From Sipunculus nudus (lineage: Eukaryota > Annelida > Sipuncula > Golfingiida > Sipunculidae): a stretch of DNA of 64,000 nucleotides. Of the stretch, positions 23,560 through 34,699 are shown one piece after another (position 1 is the first letter of the stretch; every line of letters starts with the position of its first letter). The notes under the pieces are model-generated. The model saw only the letters and a program-made list of their open reading frames with translations. It ran no database searches and was not told where the DNA came from. The stretch spans positions 53,369,659 to 53,433,658 of the forward strand of contig CM049313.1 of NCBI GenBank assembly GCA_026874595.1. The letters are read 5' to 3'. The translations under genes were made by a program, and so were the position numbers.

Positions 23560-25240
23560 TTTAATCCTGAGCTTTAGGCGAGTTCTTTTTAGCTAATCGT
23601 CCGTCCGTTTCTCCGACACAAATCATAACCGTTAGACCTAGAAACTCCAGGGAGGTTCTCGGCAAATCTCCTTGGAAACCTGAAAACAGGTCATGGGAAT
23701 CTATATTCTGCAACCTACGGACTGATGACATGATTTTAAGAACCCAGACAGTCACACGGGGCACAAATTGTATCCATTAGGCCTAGAATCCTCTGGCATA
23801 AAAAAGAGGTAAATCTCCTTTGAAACATGAAAATAGGTCATAGTGACCCAGTATGCCAAACTATGTCATCTATGAGCCAAAAATATGAATCTGAGCACTA
23901 AAACAGACCGGATACAAATTGTCTCTATTTCCCTTGGAACTGTCTTCTGTAAAACCAGGGAAGTCCTTGGCAAGTCTCCTTTGAATCCTATAATTAGATC
24001 TCTTAAATCTTATTATGCATGTCGAATACAATCAGATAGGGCACACATTGTATCCTTGGGCATTAAAATCTTCTAACACAACATCCAGGGAGATCTTGGC
24101 AAATCCCATTGGAAACCTGCAAGTTATAGACCAAAAGCATGATTTGAGCACCTTGAACATCAGATGGGTACAAACTGTATGCATTAGGTCTAGGTCCTGG
24201 GCAAATCTCCTTGACATGACTTTCCAAGGGCCCCCATGGGAAAATAGTGACCTATATTCTGCAAGCTACTGGCTACGCTACCGAGGCAGCGGAAATCTTG
24301 CGCTTCTAAAGAAGTTACTGATTTTTTCCCGTGCCTGCATGTACCGTTTATGATGCACTTAAACACCAGGTGGTGCACATGGGCCTGTCTGCTGAAAAAA
24401 ACTGCTGATGTGACCAGCAGCCAACCAAATGCAAGTCAACAAACACTCGACAGGCATCAGACTCCGCCCAGAAATCACGTGAGGGGCAATTCTCTCTGAG
24501 CCTGTGGCCTGTTCAAACGGTTGCCGGGGCGATGAGCTGTCACTCAAAACGAAATGAACAACATTGGCTTCATGTATTCCTCGCTTGGCTGGTAAACCGT
24601 TTGTCTTCCAGCACAGGGTCTCATCTGATTGGAATAAAATACAGAGCTCCCCTCTGGTGTAGAGATTCAGGATACTAGGTCATAACAAACAGCGCTTACG
24701 ATATATGCAGTTCGCCTATGGGTAAAGCGCTGTGTATAGAGCGTAGCTACTGGCTAGAAGCATGATATTTAAGCAGTTAGGCAGGGCACACATTGTATCC
24801 ATTAGGCCTGGACTCTCAAAACAATACATCTAGGGGAGATTCTTGGAAAATCACCTTGGAAACCTGAAATAAGGTCATGGTGACCTGTATTCTGCTAGCT
24901 ACAGACCAGAAACGTGATTTTGAGCACCCAGACAGGTTACACATTATATTTTCTGTTTTCCTTGGAGCCTTCCATTCTAAAATCCAGGGGGGGGGGGTTC
25001 CTTGAAAATAAGGTTGAGTCCTTACATTAATTACTTAATTCTTAATTATTGGTCACCTTATTATTATAATACATGTTAAAGTACAGAATAAAAAAAAACA
25101 TTTTTTTATTCCGTCCGTTTAACAACATTGTAACAATAGCCATAGGCTATTCTCACACACGATATATAACATCAATAAAAAACATGAGCACCCAGTCAGA
25201 TTCAGCGGAGCGTCATGGCCCATGGGCCATTTGTTTTAAT
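23560..25240. repeat. Modular interspersed repeat with CATGGGCCA-type tail
   Basis: Repeated modules of the type 'GGGCACAAATTGTATCC' ... 'AAATCTCCTTGGAAACCTG' ... 'AGGTCATGGTGACC' recur about every 130-160 bp near 23.62, 23.76, 23.91, 24.04, 24.17 and 24.78 kb. The element ends at about 25195-25236 with 'GAGCGTCATGGCCCATGGGC'. It belongs to the same family as 44944-46555 and 62905-62945. It is interrupted by a separate DNA element at 24274-24745. Non-coding; it lies in an intron of the mucin-like gene. Confidence 0.75.
24265..24754 (+). mobile_element. Non-autonomous DNA element copy 2 (24274-24745) with 9-bp target duplication
   Basis: GCTACTGGC occurs at 24265-24273 and again at 24746-24754, directly flanking a 472-bp insert. 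Removing the insert and one copy restores the host repeat ('TTCTGCAAGCTACTGG' then 'CTAGAAGC'), as in its sister modules. The insert begins TACGCT and ends AGCGTA, and its first and last 18 bases pair imperfectly (12 of 18). The interior matches copy 1 (17.3-17.57 kb), including the ACAGCGCTT/AGCGCTGT hairpin. A 9-bp duplication suits Mutator-like elements and is close to the 8 bp of hAT; the superfamily is inference. It has no transposase. Confidence 0.8.
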
Positions 25241-25564
25241 GTGGTTTATTTATCCCTCCCCTAAAAATATAAGCAAAGAATGGCAAATTGTGTTATTCAA
25301 GAAATTACAAAAAGAAATATGTTTGGAAAAAGACGTCAGCTATATATAGGTTGTACGAATTTTTAGTGAGATAAATAACATAGGTGGGACATTATCCCTG
25401 CTGAAGTGATGAACATCTCATAGATGTAATGTTTGTATATAAAAGTAACCTACTGTGAAAATAATTTAAAGAAATTATATGAATATAGCAAAGTGAACGT
25501 TTATAAAAGATATTTAGTAAAAAATTTAATTTCATATGGAAATCATGAAAAACGATGTTTTTAG

Positions 25565-25640
25565 TTGGCAGTTTGGGCATGTTAGCAGACACCTGTACGG
25601 CGTTGAAGGCTCTTACACCAGAAAACGAACAGCTGTCAAA
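25565..25640 (+). CDS. Mucin-like membrane protein, probable exon 5
   Basis: The exon follows the acceptor ...GATGTTTTTAG and encodes GSLGMLADTCTALKALTPEN followed by E-Q-L-S. It enters in phase 1 and leaves in phase 2 at the weak donor AAA followed by GTGAAC, just before an in-frame TGA. Its phases are exactly those needed to link exon 3 (phase 1 end) to exon 6 (phase 2 start). That and the protein-like composition (one Cys, no low complexity) are the evidence. The 1.58-kb overlapping minus-strand frame is rejected. Without exon 4, the model from exon 1 to exon 10 is continuously open (795 codons including stop). Confidence 0.5.
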
Positions 25641-28024
25641 GTGAACAGACATAAATAATAAAAAAGAATATTCCAAATGTATTATATGAGTTTGTCCTAA
25701 GCATTGTAGATTGTCATAGAATAAGCAGGTTTAATGGAAAACTGGCAACTCTCCAAGATAAAAGGCAGGTTAATATCTTTCGGTGGAAGTGTTCGGCAAA
25801 GAAATAGCTTAAGTCTTGGTTCGTTGCTTTGTTATGTATGTACATTCTTTGCTGAACATTTGTACAGGGTTAGGGTAATCAATAGCCAGTTAAAGTTTGG
25901 GGTTAATCATAATCACCACAATATAATTTCCACATATACCATTATGGCAAAAGACCATTTTTTGGTACACTTCGTGTTGAAGCCGCCCATTCGTATGTAT
26001 TTTTCTTCCACTCGCAAGGTAAACCCGTGTTAGTTAAACATGACAGGGTGCATACATGAAACGTATAAACGTGAACAAACGGTGGCCGCGTGACTGGTCT
26101 ATGTCCCCAGTGTTGACCAAACTAACAAGCCCTCGCATTGAAAGCGGAGTCGTGAGGTCTTTGTTTAAAATTCTTTACTTCCCTTCGAGAGAGTAAACTT
26201 CCTGTGGGGGCGTTATAATAGATATGGGGATCAATGGGAATTAAAGTGGATCCGCGTGACCGCTAATTGCACAAAAACGCTCTTTGGACAGGGCCTGCGC
26301 TCTGATCATGCTCTTAATAGACCAGTGAGCTCGAAATCCGAAAAAAAAATCCCAAAGGTGCGTCCTGAAAAAGCGTGTCATGCATGGGGGACCTTGCAGC
26401 ACAGAAAAAATAGGGGCACGTTATAGGGAAATATAAAAACTATTAACAATGCAGCTTAATTGGAAATAATCCAGCAACAGAAAACAAACTTGTCCTAGAA
26501 AAGCCCACCGAAGATTCATGTGCCAAATTTTGAAGTCCAAATCATAGCGGAAGTAGGTAAACGATGGTCTAGAAAAACCCAACTGCGTATTAATGATGTA
26601 GATAGATTATACTCTATACGTAAGTCGAAAGCCTTGTATGGCTTGTATATTTTAATAACAATTTCAAAATCTCAAGCTCTGTAAATTAATGTGACAGCAA
26701 CTGTTACTAGGGTTTTGGACCGTACAATTTTGCGATTTCAATGCACAACACAGGATGTGCTTTACAAGTTTAATGGTGCTGGTGAATGAGAAAACACATG
26801 AACTGACCAATTCAAGATTTGCCTGCAAAGTCATATATACAATTCAAACGGCGACACGAATGTACGTTATGAAAACACTCGGCAATCCTATATACATAAT
26901 TTACAGTTAACTGTTGATCACACTATATGTGGCGCTTATATTATTTCCGTTTCGACGACCTCATTTGGCCATAGAATAGTCTACCTTCCGGACTATATTT
27001 AGCAATAGAATAGTCTATGATTATATTATAGACGACCACATTTGACCAAAGAATAGTATACGTTTCCGACCACATTAAAATAGTATAGTTTACACACTTA
27101 TTTTATTTGGTAATAAACTCAAAATTACGTACCTGGAAAAATGAGAAAACACATGAACTGACCAGTTGATTTGCCTGCAAAGTGCCGTTCATCGGCAAAC
27201 TTGGTGGCAAAACTGGGTACACTTTTAACATAGAAATGAAGAATACTACTAAAAAATTTGGTAAGTTTCATCAATTTAGTGATATTTCCGATATTAAATA
27301 TAGCGCCTACTATAACAAAAAAAAGATATGACGCCTGCTATTACCTCAAAGATATGTTAAAACCTTGTTACTGCATAAATATTCTAAATTTGCACCGGGA
27401 GGGCTTACAACGTTGGCGCCGCTAAACAACACATTGGCGCTACTTACGACCAATTCCACAAAGTGTGCACATGTCTGTACACTGATTACACCGAGCTAAT
27501 ACCAGCCGAAACTATATATATATAAACAAAAGTCTATAATTTTAATTATTAATATATTTCATTTTCAAAAATGTAAATTTTATTTTCTGCATATTCGGGG
27601 GGAATGGGGGATGGTAACATTGACCATCACCCCCTAGCAAAAATATCGGGGGGGGGGGATAAACCCCCCCCCCCCCTCTGTCTATATCCACCCTTACATT
27701 TTCGCCTAATACATCAATAAAGTTTAAACGTATATATAAAACCCCTTTGATTATTAATCCCTTTGAAAACCTAATATCTCAGAATTGAGTAACACTCTTT
27801 CAAGTGAGCTAACTATGCACCGAGTGTAACAATATTTTTTTCAGCTATCCGCACTCTTTCTCAGGACACATGGATTCCAGTCAGTCGTAATTGAACGCTT
27901 ACCCACGTGAGTATGTATGAGGTTTTGAATGACCAATGACATAACTAGAAACTTGTACTAAGAAAGTGCAGACCTCCATCAAGACAGCTCATAGGCATTG
28001 TAAAACGTGCGATTGACACTGCAG
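25641..28024. other. Intron sequence with small local duplications
   Basis: No exon with matching phases was seen. A ~45-bp block (GAAAACACATGAACTGACCA...) at about 26791 recurs at about 27144. Between them, about 26936-27110, are four degenerate copies of a ~45-bp unit built on GACCACATTTGGCCA and ATAGAATAGTCTA. A run of G then C occurs at 27648-27677. The open frame at 25734-26033 has no good splice borders. Confidence 0.5.
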
Positions 28025-28330
28025 GACAATCACTGAACGTTATCAGAAGGTAACATTGAGCGCCATCTAGAGGCAACAAAGTAAAAAGCTCATTACCCCT
28101 TTTAGGATTGTCAGAAATGCAGCATATTCTTTTAAAAAATCCTGGATTCAGATGGGAATCTGTAAAATTTAATCATTTGATCCTTGTCTCATTACCGGGC
28201 TATCCTGATAATTCGTCAAAATCTGTTAATAACTATTTAAATATTGTTACTAACAGACAGACAAACAGCCAAATCAACGCCGCCGAAAATATATATGTAC
28301 ATATAACCTCCGTTACCTGGCGGAGTTAAT
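28025..28330 (+). mobile_element. 3' tail of an RTE-type non-LTR element or derived SINE
   Basis: The order 'CTGGATTCAGATGGGAATCT', 'CATTTGATCCTTGTCTCATTACC', 'AATTCGTCAAAATCTGTTAAT', 'AACAGACAGACAAACAG', 'CGCCGCCGAAAA' and 'ACCTCCGTTACCTGGCGGAG' is the layout I know from 3' tails of RTE-type retrotransposons and tail-sharing SINEs in marine animals. The family is named from memory and not checked. The 73-residue frame within it is not a gene. It sits in an intron of the mucin-like gene. Confidence 0.65.
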
Positions 28331-28769
28331 TATATTACAGGTTACTCATCCACATGAAATGCTTCAGATATATTAAATTCTCCAAAATATTAATTAAACG
28401 GTGCCGAATGAAAAGAGATTTCTGGAGAGCCCACAGTTATGATAAACATAAACGTATCTGCAATGTTATGTGTTTATTTTAAGTGATGTCCATTTGAACC
28501 TTCTCAAACACAACCATATTCCAGCACATTAAAAAATTAAGTATTTCAATATATCCACCGTCTTCCTCTTCTCCACTGTGCACTAAAGTTGCTTTGAAAT
28601 AATTAATGATTAACACAATATTTTTTTTCAATTAAAGATTATATTTAATGTATAAATATGTGATCATTATTTTATTTATATATTACACAGAGTCAATATA
28701 GAGTATATGTATATTATAACTACATCTGTAGATAATATGTACATACATAACTTCAAATCCACATTTCAG

Positions 28770-28975
28770 TCAAGACAAATGCGGCCAGCAAACGCTAGAC
28801 TATGAAGTACGTTATAATTCGGGGGAGGTCGCGGCTGGTTGTATCGGGGGCTGTGTTTTGATAAGCCAAATTCAAGACCGTGTGATGCCGCATATTGGTG
28901 ACGTCACAGATCACGTGTGTGGGGCTGTTGATGCTAATTCAACGACTTCATCAATGACCCAGCAACTTCAAAAAG
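28770..28975 (+). CDS. Mucin-like membrane protein, exon 6 (Cys-containing extracellular region)
   Basis: The good acceptor CAAATCCACATTTCAG is followed by 68 open codons and the donor AAAAG/GTAGGA. It enters in phase 2 and leaves in phase 1. The product has four cysteines (residues 4, 24, 28 and 50 of the exon), a Y-E-V-R-Y segment near its start, and a Thr/Ser-rich end with one N-S-T sequon. The L-D-Y-E-V-R-Y string is reminiscent of the end of SEA domains in membrane mucins, but the match is weak and I do not call the domain. The phases link cleanly to exon 7, giving Glu at the junction. Confidence 0.65.
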
Positions 28976-29855
28976 GTAGGATGAGCTTACCATACAGTAA
29001 TATACGGCGTAAGAGGGTAATCAAATTTGGGACAACTTTTTTTTATAAACACACAGACACACACAAAGATAATATAAATATATAGTTTTATATGTAACTT
29101 TTAATGTCTGTATGACACCTATCAAATATATTACAATTAAGTGTAAAGTTTCTAAATTAAGGTATTATGATTCCAGTACAGGTAAATTTTAAAACAGGTT
29201 ATAATATATAATATTTCATGTTAAAATCATAAATGGAACAAGCGTCTATAATTCTATTTATTCTTATTTTTCATTTCCAATATATAAATCCTATTCTCTG
29301 AATAGCATGTGAATTGATAACGCTGACCACCCCATCCCCTCCCTTAATTAAATTATAGGCGCCCCTGAGACGCAGAAAGATAAAGATAAATTTAGGATGT
29401 TTCCTGTTGTGAAAAGGGTCAGCGGTGTCGTTGTGAAAGGAACGCCTTACTTTTTGAGGGGATTACTTTGGTATATCTTCAATATTTGAGCAAACAGTTT
29501 TGTTGCCGTATCGTCGTCACAATATTACTTTTATGTATCTAGGTTCCCCCAGGAGGAAGGGGAATATTATAGGGGTTGATGAAAATATTTCTGTATTAAT
29601 ATTTGGTAAAAATTTGGGGTGGACTATCCTAAGTCTCACCGAGTACGAACCATAAATTTGATCGTCTGATCTTTCTTTTTTAGTCTTAATTTTTTTGTTC
29701 GTGCCTGAGATAGATCTCAAAACCGGCTGATATATCAATACTGACTATACATGAATATTTTAGTATCAGTCATACGTGACACATACGTGACAAAGTCGGT
29801 CCCTTTTATTGCTCAGCACTACCCGTGCTGTTCGCTAAAGCTCCAATACGGCTGA

Positions 29856-29909
<54 letters not shown>

Positions 29910-30189
29910 ATTTAAATGTCACAGGTGAAAGATTTGCTTCTGATATAAATATACATATATATGCACACACATAAACATATGTATACGTATATATACATAT
30001 ATTTATATATATAGACACATATATACACACATCCTTTGGTCATGACCTAATTTTCAAGTTCGCACACTCCATAAGCGATTATCGCTCAGTTTATGGCGTC
30101 CGGGGATGCGGAGGTTACTAAGGATTGTTCGGTGATTGCAATTATCTGGATCTTACATGTATCATTTCAATAATCATCTTGCATTACAG
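28976..30189. other. Intron with TA/TG tracts
   Basis: AT-rich intron. It contains (TA)n(TG)n at about 29860-29910 and a diffuse ATATATGCACAC-like stretch to about 30030. No further exon was identified. The minus-strand frame 29517-29738 has no splice support. Confidence 0.6.
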
Positions 30190-30382
30190 AAAGTAAACGA
30201 CTCAACAATCCATGCCTGATGAACCCGCACATATGCTCTGACGTGAAATCCAGCTACACGTGCAAGTTTAATCGTGAGCTGACATACTGTAATGACGTGT
30301 GCGTTGACAGAGCGTACTGTCGGGCCGGTAGATGTGGAATCGTTAAGAATATCGACGGATATAACGAGTCGAGGAATTGCTG
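30190..30382 (+). CDS. Mucin-like membrane protein, exon 7 (Cys-rich, first part of EGF-like domain)
   Basis: The acceptor GCATTACAG and the donor TG/GTACGT bound 63 open codons, phase 1 in and phase 2 out. It begins S-K-R-L-N-N-P-C and contains nine cysteines. The last four, with the next exon, make a canonical EGF spacing: C-x5-C-x4-C-x14-C-x-C-x14-C. The fourth and fifth EGF cysteines (C-W-C) straddle the intron, and the Trp codon is itself split. The preceding Cys group (C-x6-C-x8-C...) could be a second, irregular EGF-like unit. EGF modules next to the membrane are usual in transmembrane mucins. Confidence 0.8.
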
Positions 30383-31760
30383 GTACGTAAATATTCTGAA
30401 TATTTGAAATTAAACTTTTGAAATTGAACCTGAACTTTATTGACAAAAAAAAAATAAACTTACATGATAAGAAGTGCACAATTAAATTATATCTTTGGTA
30501 ACTCAATAATATTCAATGACTGAAATAATATTTCAATTTGTGTTTGATAAGGCGCTGAAGTGATTATTCTTACAGCTCTTTTTTTAAGATTTATTAGGGC
30601 CGGGAACACTGTTCTCAGCTGTCAACCAACAAAATCAGACAATTGTGACAATTCATGAACAGGTCTTCTGTGAACATAGACTTAAAGTCTTTTTTTTCAC
30701 TAGAACATAAGTGTCCATCTAATTTGTCTTAGAATTGTTATGATCAAACATATTTAATGGATACTTACTTAGTTGCATGTGGCATTGTTTTATTGATAAG
30801 CCCCAGTGCATTGTGGGGAAATGATTTCTGTACCCCAATCCCTGAACGGCAGAGCCGTACAATTGTAAGATATCATTGATGTTTTTATTTTTTATCCAAT
30901 TTGCACTGAATTTAAACACATTGAACTTTTTATTTGCAATTTAATATACCAAATTTGTTGTGCATGGTATAACAGCCATTTTTTGTGCAGATGAAACCAT
31001 TCCTCACATTTTCTTTTATGTGTAAGCTAATCACAATACAGATTAAAGAACATCGAATACAAATCCCAGGATAAAGTTCAGACCAGAAGGCCCGCCCACT
31101 GGTGGGTGCTATATGAGGTTTCTATGACAAACAGAACTTTCAAGGTAAATCAGCAGTCGGAACCAGGCAAAATTTGAGAATCAGTAACATATCGAGCCCA
31201 TATCAAGGGTAGATACAGTATTATGAGGCTGGAGAGGGATTTTGGGAGTGGGCACATCTTTACATAGCATATAAACTTTTTTTTTAATTGATGCTGTAAT
31301 GGAGTTGTTTTTAAAGCAACAAGATGGGGAATCTGGATCTGTGTTTGCCATTTTACTTCTGTTTTTCTATTTTCAAGATTCATTTAGTCTTAAACCCCTC
31401 CCCCTCTAATCCGCCCCTGCACATTACATATCTTATTATCGCATATTGATGTACTTCATAAAAAGGTAAGAATTCGGTTCTTTGACGAGCAAGGGAAAAT
31501 GGCAACCCGGTGGACTTCCGGCGAACGATACTATATTTGTAATGTATATTTGGCTAGCCATGACATCATAACATTAAGACATTCGTTAAATAAACTTATA
31601 GTGGTCTGGACAACGTCATCGGTTATTAAAAAATCGACGTTTGGGTGGCAGGCTGCCGCTGATATCTGGCCCGTACATACATCCGAAGCCTGATCGGGAA
31701 CTTACGGCCAAAGTGTTCCGAGTACTGTATGATCACCTTATTTTGCTTCTCTCCCGCCAG
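30383..31760. other. Intron, nothing recognised
   Basis: No repeat or exon was recognised with confidence. Open frames at 30719-30919, 31150-31383 and 31499-31895 overlap the intron or are shadows of exon 8. Confidence 0.5.
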
Positions 31761-31931
31761 GTGTCACCCGTTCTGGTTCCGTCAGGGGTCTGCTTCTCGG
31801 CCGTTCTGCGTCTCAGCCTGGGCGCTGGCTGGACCTATCATCGGAATTGGGTGTGTTCTCATCGTCATGGTTGTTGTTGTTATATTTCTGGCTAGACGGA
31901 AGAGAAAAATGAAGCAAAACGACCACGCACT
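31761..31931 (+). CDS. Mucin-like membrane protein, exon 8 (end of EGF, transmembrane segment)
   Basis: The acceptor CTCTCCCGCCAG and the perfect donor GTAAGT bound a phase 2-to-2 exon. The first base completes the split Trp. C-H-P-F-W-F-R and the following Cys finish the EGF-like domain. A ~22-residue hydrophobic segment (core PIIGIGCVLIVMVVVVIFLA) is followed by RRKRKMK, a basic stop-transfer signal that puts the C-terminus in the cytoplasm (type I topology with the N-terminal signal peptide). A glycine pair in the membrane segment (G-x-G) is present. The overlapping frames in other phases are shadows. Confidence 0.85.
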
Positions 31932-31958
31932 GTAAGTACATTTAAACACAATAAAGTG

Positions 31959-32613
31959 AACCCAATGGCCTTTTGGAAAGGCCATCAGGACTCACTCCCT
32001 AGATTGGCATACCTGGCAAAAAAATATTTAGCAATGCTAGCGTCATCCACACCAGTTGAAAGGGTATTTAGCATTGCTGGAAAAGTATTCAAGCCTGACA
32101 GATGTCGTCTTACTGACCGAACTTTTAGGCTATAATGTTCATTAAATGCAATGATAAAATGCGCGATATAAATTGGTTTAAGTCACACATGCCTGTGATA
32201 ACACATGCAGTCACTTATTGCTGTGGTATCATGAAACTGATGAACTCAAGGTGAACTAAAGACTAGCCCAGTGTCAGTAATAATGTATATATTGCATGCA
32301 AATATATCCATACTTAGAGTTCTGAGTCAAGTTAGTGTTTTTACTGCATTGTTCAGCAGCTCAATCTTTAAAACTTAAGAATGTTCTCAGATATATACAA
32401 TGTTTATTTACATAATTAAAAAAACCTTCGGAACATTTTTTTTTCTTAACTCAATGATTTAAATGATAAAAGTATTTGCCCTCGTACTTAAGTACAGACT
32501 CCTGTACTTGTACTTGTACTTAAGCACACCATTAAATTTCTGTACTTGCACTTGTACTTGTGAGAAGCTGAAGTTCTTGTACTGAGTACAGACCCCCTGT
32601 ACTTGACCCAAGC

Positions 32614-32616
<3 letters not shown>
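31959..32616 (+). pseudogene. hAT transposon 3' fragment with broken transposase C-terminus
   Basis: 31959-32135 reads N-P-M-A-F-W-K ... L-P-R-L-A-Y-L-A-K-K-Y-L ... ASSTPVERVFSIAGKVF ... R-C-R-L-T-D. This is the C-terminal dimerisation region of hAT transposases (conserved A-S-S/S-x-x-E-R-x-F-S-x-A-G). A stop and a shifted frame follow (M-F-I-K-C-N reappears one base off), so it is dead. Downstream, GTACTTGTACTT repeats near 32500-32600 and the terminus 'GTACTTGACCCAAGCCTG' look like hAT subterminal repeats and inverted end. The 5' part is missing. It is inserted in the intron after exon 8. Confidence 0.8.

Positions 32617-32673
<57 letters not shown>
32617..32673. repeat. (TA)n microsatellite
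   Basis: About 56 bp of alternating TA abutting the hAT terminus. Confidence 0.95.
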
Positions 32674-32675
<2 letters not shown>

Positions 32676-32789
32676 GTAACGCTGTATTGTACGCGTAATC
32701 ATAGTTATTTATAAATATCCTGATTTATGTACTCTAATTCCAGATAATGACCATGAGGGTTGTGATTATTAATCATTGTTTTCTTGTAG

Positions 32790-32844
32790 CTGGGAGACAC
32801 CTAACTTAGCTTATACACCTAACGAGAAGGCCTACGGTTACGCA
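32790..32844 (+). CDS. Mucin-like membrane protein, exon 9 (cytoplasmic tail)
   Basis: The acceptor TGTTTTCTTGTAG and the donor GTAAGT bound the exon. It enters in phase 2, exactly as exon 8 leaves, and ends in phase 0. It encodes WETPNLAYTPNEKAYGYA after a split Leu. Three tyrosines, two with polar contexts (A-Y-T-P, K-A-Y-G-Y), could be phosphorylation or sorting sites; this is inference. If the donor were not used, the frame would stop nine bases later (TAA at 32851), so a shorter tail is a possible alternative. Confidence 0.75.
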
Positions 32845-33781
32845 GTAAGTTAAGATGTTCAGCAAACACCATAATTAATTCTTTACCTACGAGATTGCTG
32901 TGACTGTCAAATTTACCTAAGAAAATCACGCTTGCAATATTAATATCAATATTTATATGTCTTGGTTTCTAATATACATAGTGTTACTTAGATAAAGAGA
33001 GACATTTTTATTCAATCATAATGGCAGATACACACGTCACTGTCTGAGAAACAATTGCTTAAGAGAGAAAATGTTAAAATTGTAAAAACATGCTTTTTAA
33101 TGATAAAACAAACAATATTTTCCAGCAGCCCCCTTAAGTGTTTGTGAAACAATTTTCTTAAAGCAAAAAATAAGTCGAAAAATGAAAGTGCTCAATAGTT
33201 TTCTTGCGGTAAAATATATATTACCTCAAAGAGCTATATGAAATACAAGAACAGGTGTCCTTACAAGTCACCTTTTGGTATTTTTTCATACATACATGCA
33301 CCAAATAAATTACCTAAATTAGATCACAAGATTAAAAGCATTTTTGCTGGTTTTGTACCATTGTATACATATCTTCTCAGAAGCAGATGTCTCCCTCCTG
33401 TCGCGTTTAAACCCTGTTTCATCGAGCCGCCATCGGCCAACAATTTGAACAATGTCACACCTGACTGGACCAAAATTATAACGGCCAACCAACTGTAACA
33501 AAAGTAAAAAGTACACAGTAGTAGAAAATATTACACGTCGTATCACCAAGAACACATGCACCGAAAACTGAGGGGATTTACAAACATTTCCGTGATTGGT
33601 TGGAGCTTCCATAACGCAAAGAACTAAAACTTTTGTCGGTTTGCAGAGGGCGCTTACGCGTCCAACGCATTTATGGAAGCTGATTCAATTAAATCACAAA
33701 ATATAATTAATTTAGCGTGATCAGATGTTTCAAATGTGGGCATTATTCTTATACGCTTCTTACACGATTATGTGAGTGTTG

Positions 33782-33948
<167 letters not shown>

Positions 33949-33973
33949 CATGGGTATCTCATATCATCTCCAG

Positions 33974-34033
33974 GATGTGATCCACAGAGCGAGGCTATCA
34001 GACTTCAATACGGCAAACTTGATACGGGTCTGA
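33974..34033 (+). CDS. Mucin-like membrane protein, terminal exon 10
   Basis: The acceptor TATCATCTCCAG precedes 19 codons and TGA, entered in phase 0 as exon 9 requires. It encodes [19 protein letters not shown]. The final I-R-V has the hydrophobic-x-hydrophobic form of a class II PDZ ligand, a feature also found at the ends of MUC3/12/17-type mucins; this is inference only. A polyadenylation signal lies 650 bp downstream. Support is moderate because the exon is short, but phase and stop both fit. Confidence 0.6.
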   Translation, partial: DVIHRARLSDFNTANLIRV

Positions 34034-34154
34034 ACTCGGAACGGTGCTGCCCTCTGTCGACTTCATAATACATTGTATAATGAGTTCAGGTCTGCGTTTG
34101 GTGTAATGTCAGGAGGTCGTGAAGAGGATTTATGTAAGGCTGTTTCGGGATAAG

Positions 34155-34290
34155 TAGGGGCGTATCCAGGGTTTAGAAAAAGGGGGCTGGGGCAAACCCA
34201 GGAGGAATGTTGACAAAGCCTAAGAAAGGTTAAGGAGGCTGAACAGGGGTGGGGGCGGACTCCCTGGATCCGATTCTGATAAGTGACATT
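34155..34290. repeat. Small repeat with GGATCCAGGG-like inverted ends
   Basis: The segment starts 'GGGGCGTATCCAGGGTTT' and ends near 'CCCTGGATCCG', roughly inverted ends around a G-rich interior. It lies in the proposed 3' UTR of the mucin-like gene. Similar wording ('GGATCTGCCCCTG') ends the G-run repeat near 56.1 kb. Confidence 0.4.
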
Positions 34291-34681
34291 ACTTCTTGGT
34301 GACTCGGGTGCATAATGCCAGACTTACAATAAGATATATAATACAACAATAAATGACACCGAGAATAAATTATACACCCATCATGTTCACATGTCAGATA
34401 GTGTATATTTTTTTAAGAATGTTAAATTGTATTTATTGTATGAATTACATGATTTGTATATGTTTTTCAATGCTAGTGAGAATGTATACTTATATAATTC
34501 ATCTGGTGCTCTGATCTCTCAATGATATAAAAGATATTCTTTCATATGTTCTGTTATACATGGAGGTGATCCTACGTTTAACCATGTAAACATCATAGCT
34601 ATTTAAGAGTTTTGATTTCGGAGGGCATTACATATCATCTTATAAGTTTAGATAATGTGTAAATGTATATTTGTGGAAAAA

Positions 34682-34687
34682 AATAAA
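34682..34687 (+). terminator. Polyadenylation signal of the mucin-like gene (AATAAA)
   Basis: AATAAA is followed within 30 bases by a T/GT-rich stretch, 650 bp after the proposed stop codon. Earlier AATAAA words near 34350-34366 are alternatives. Confidence 0.5.
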
Positions 34688-34699
34688 GACTGTTATGTC

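Noticed and set aside
28108-28329. 73-codon frame as an additional mucin-gene exon
   Set aside because: It coincides with an RTE-type 3' tail, and its phase does not fit the neighbouring exons.
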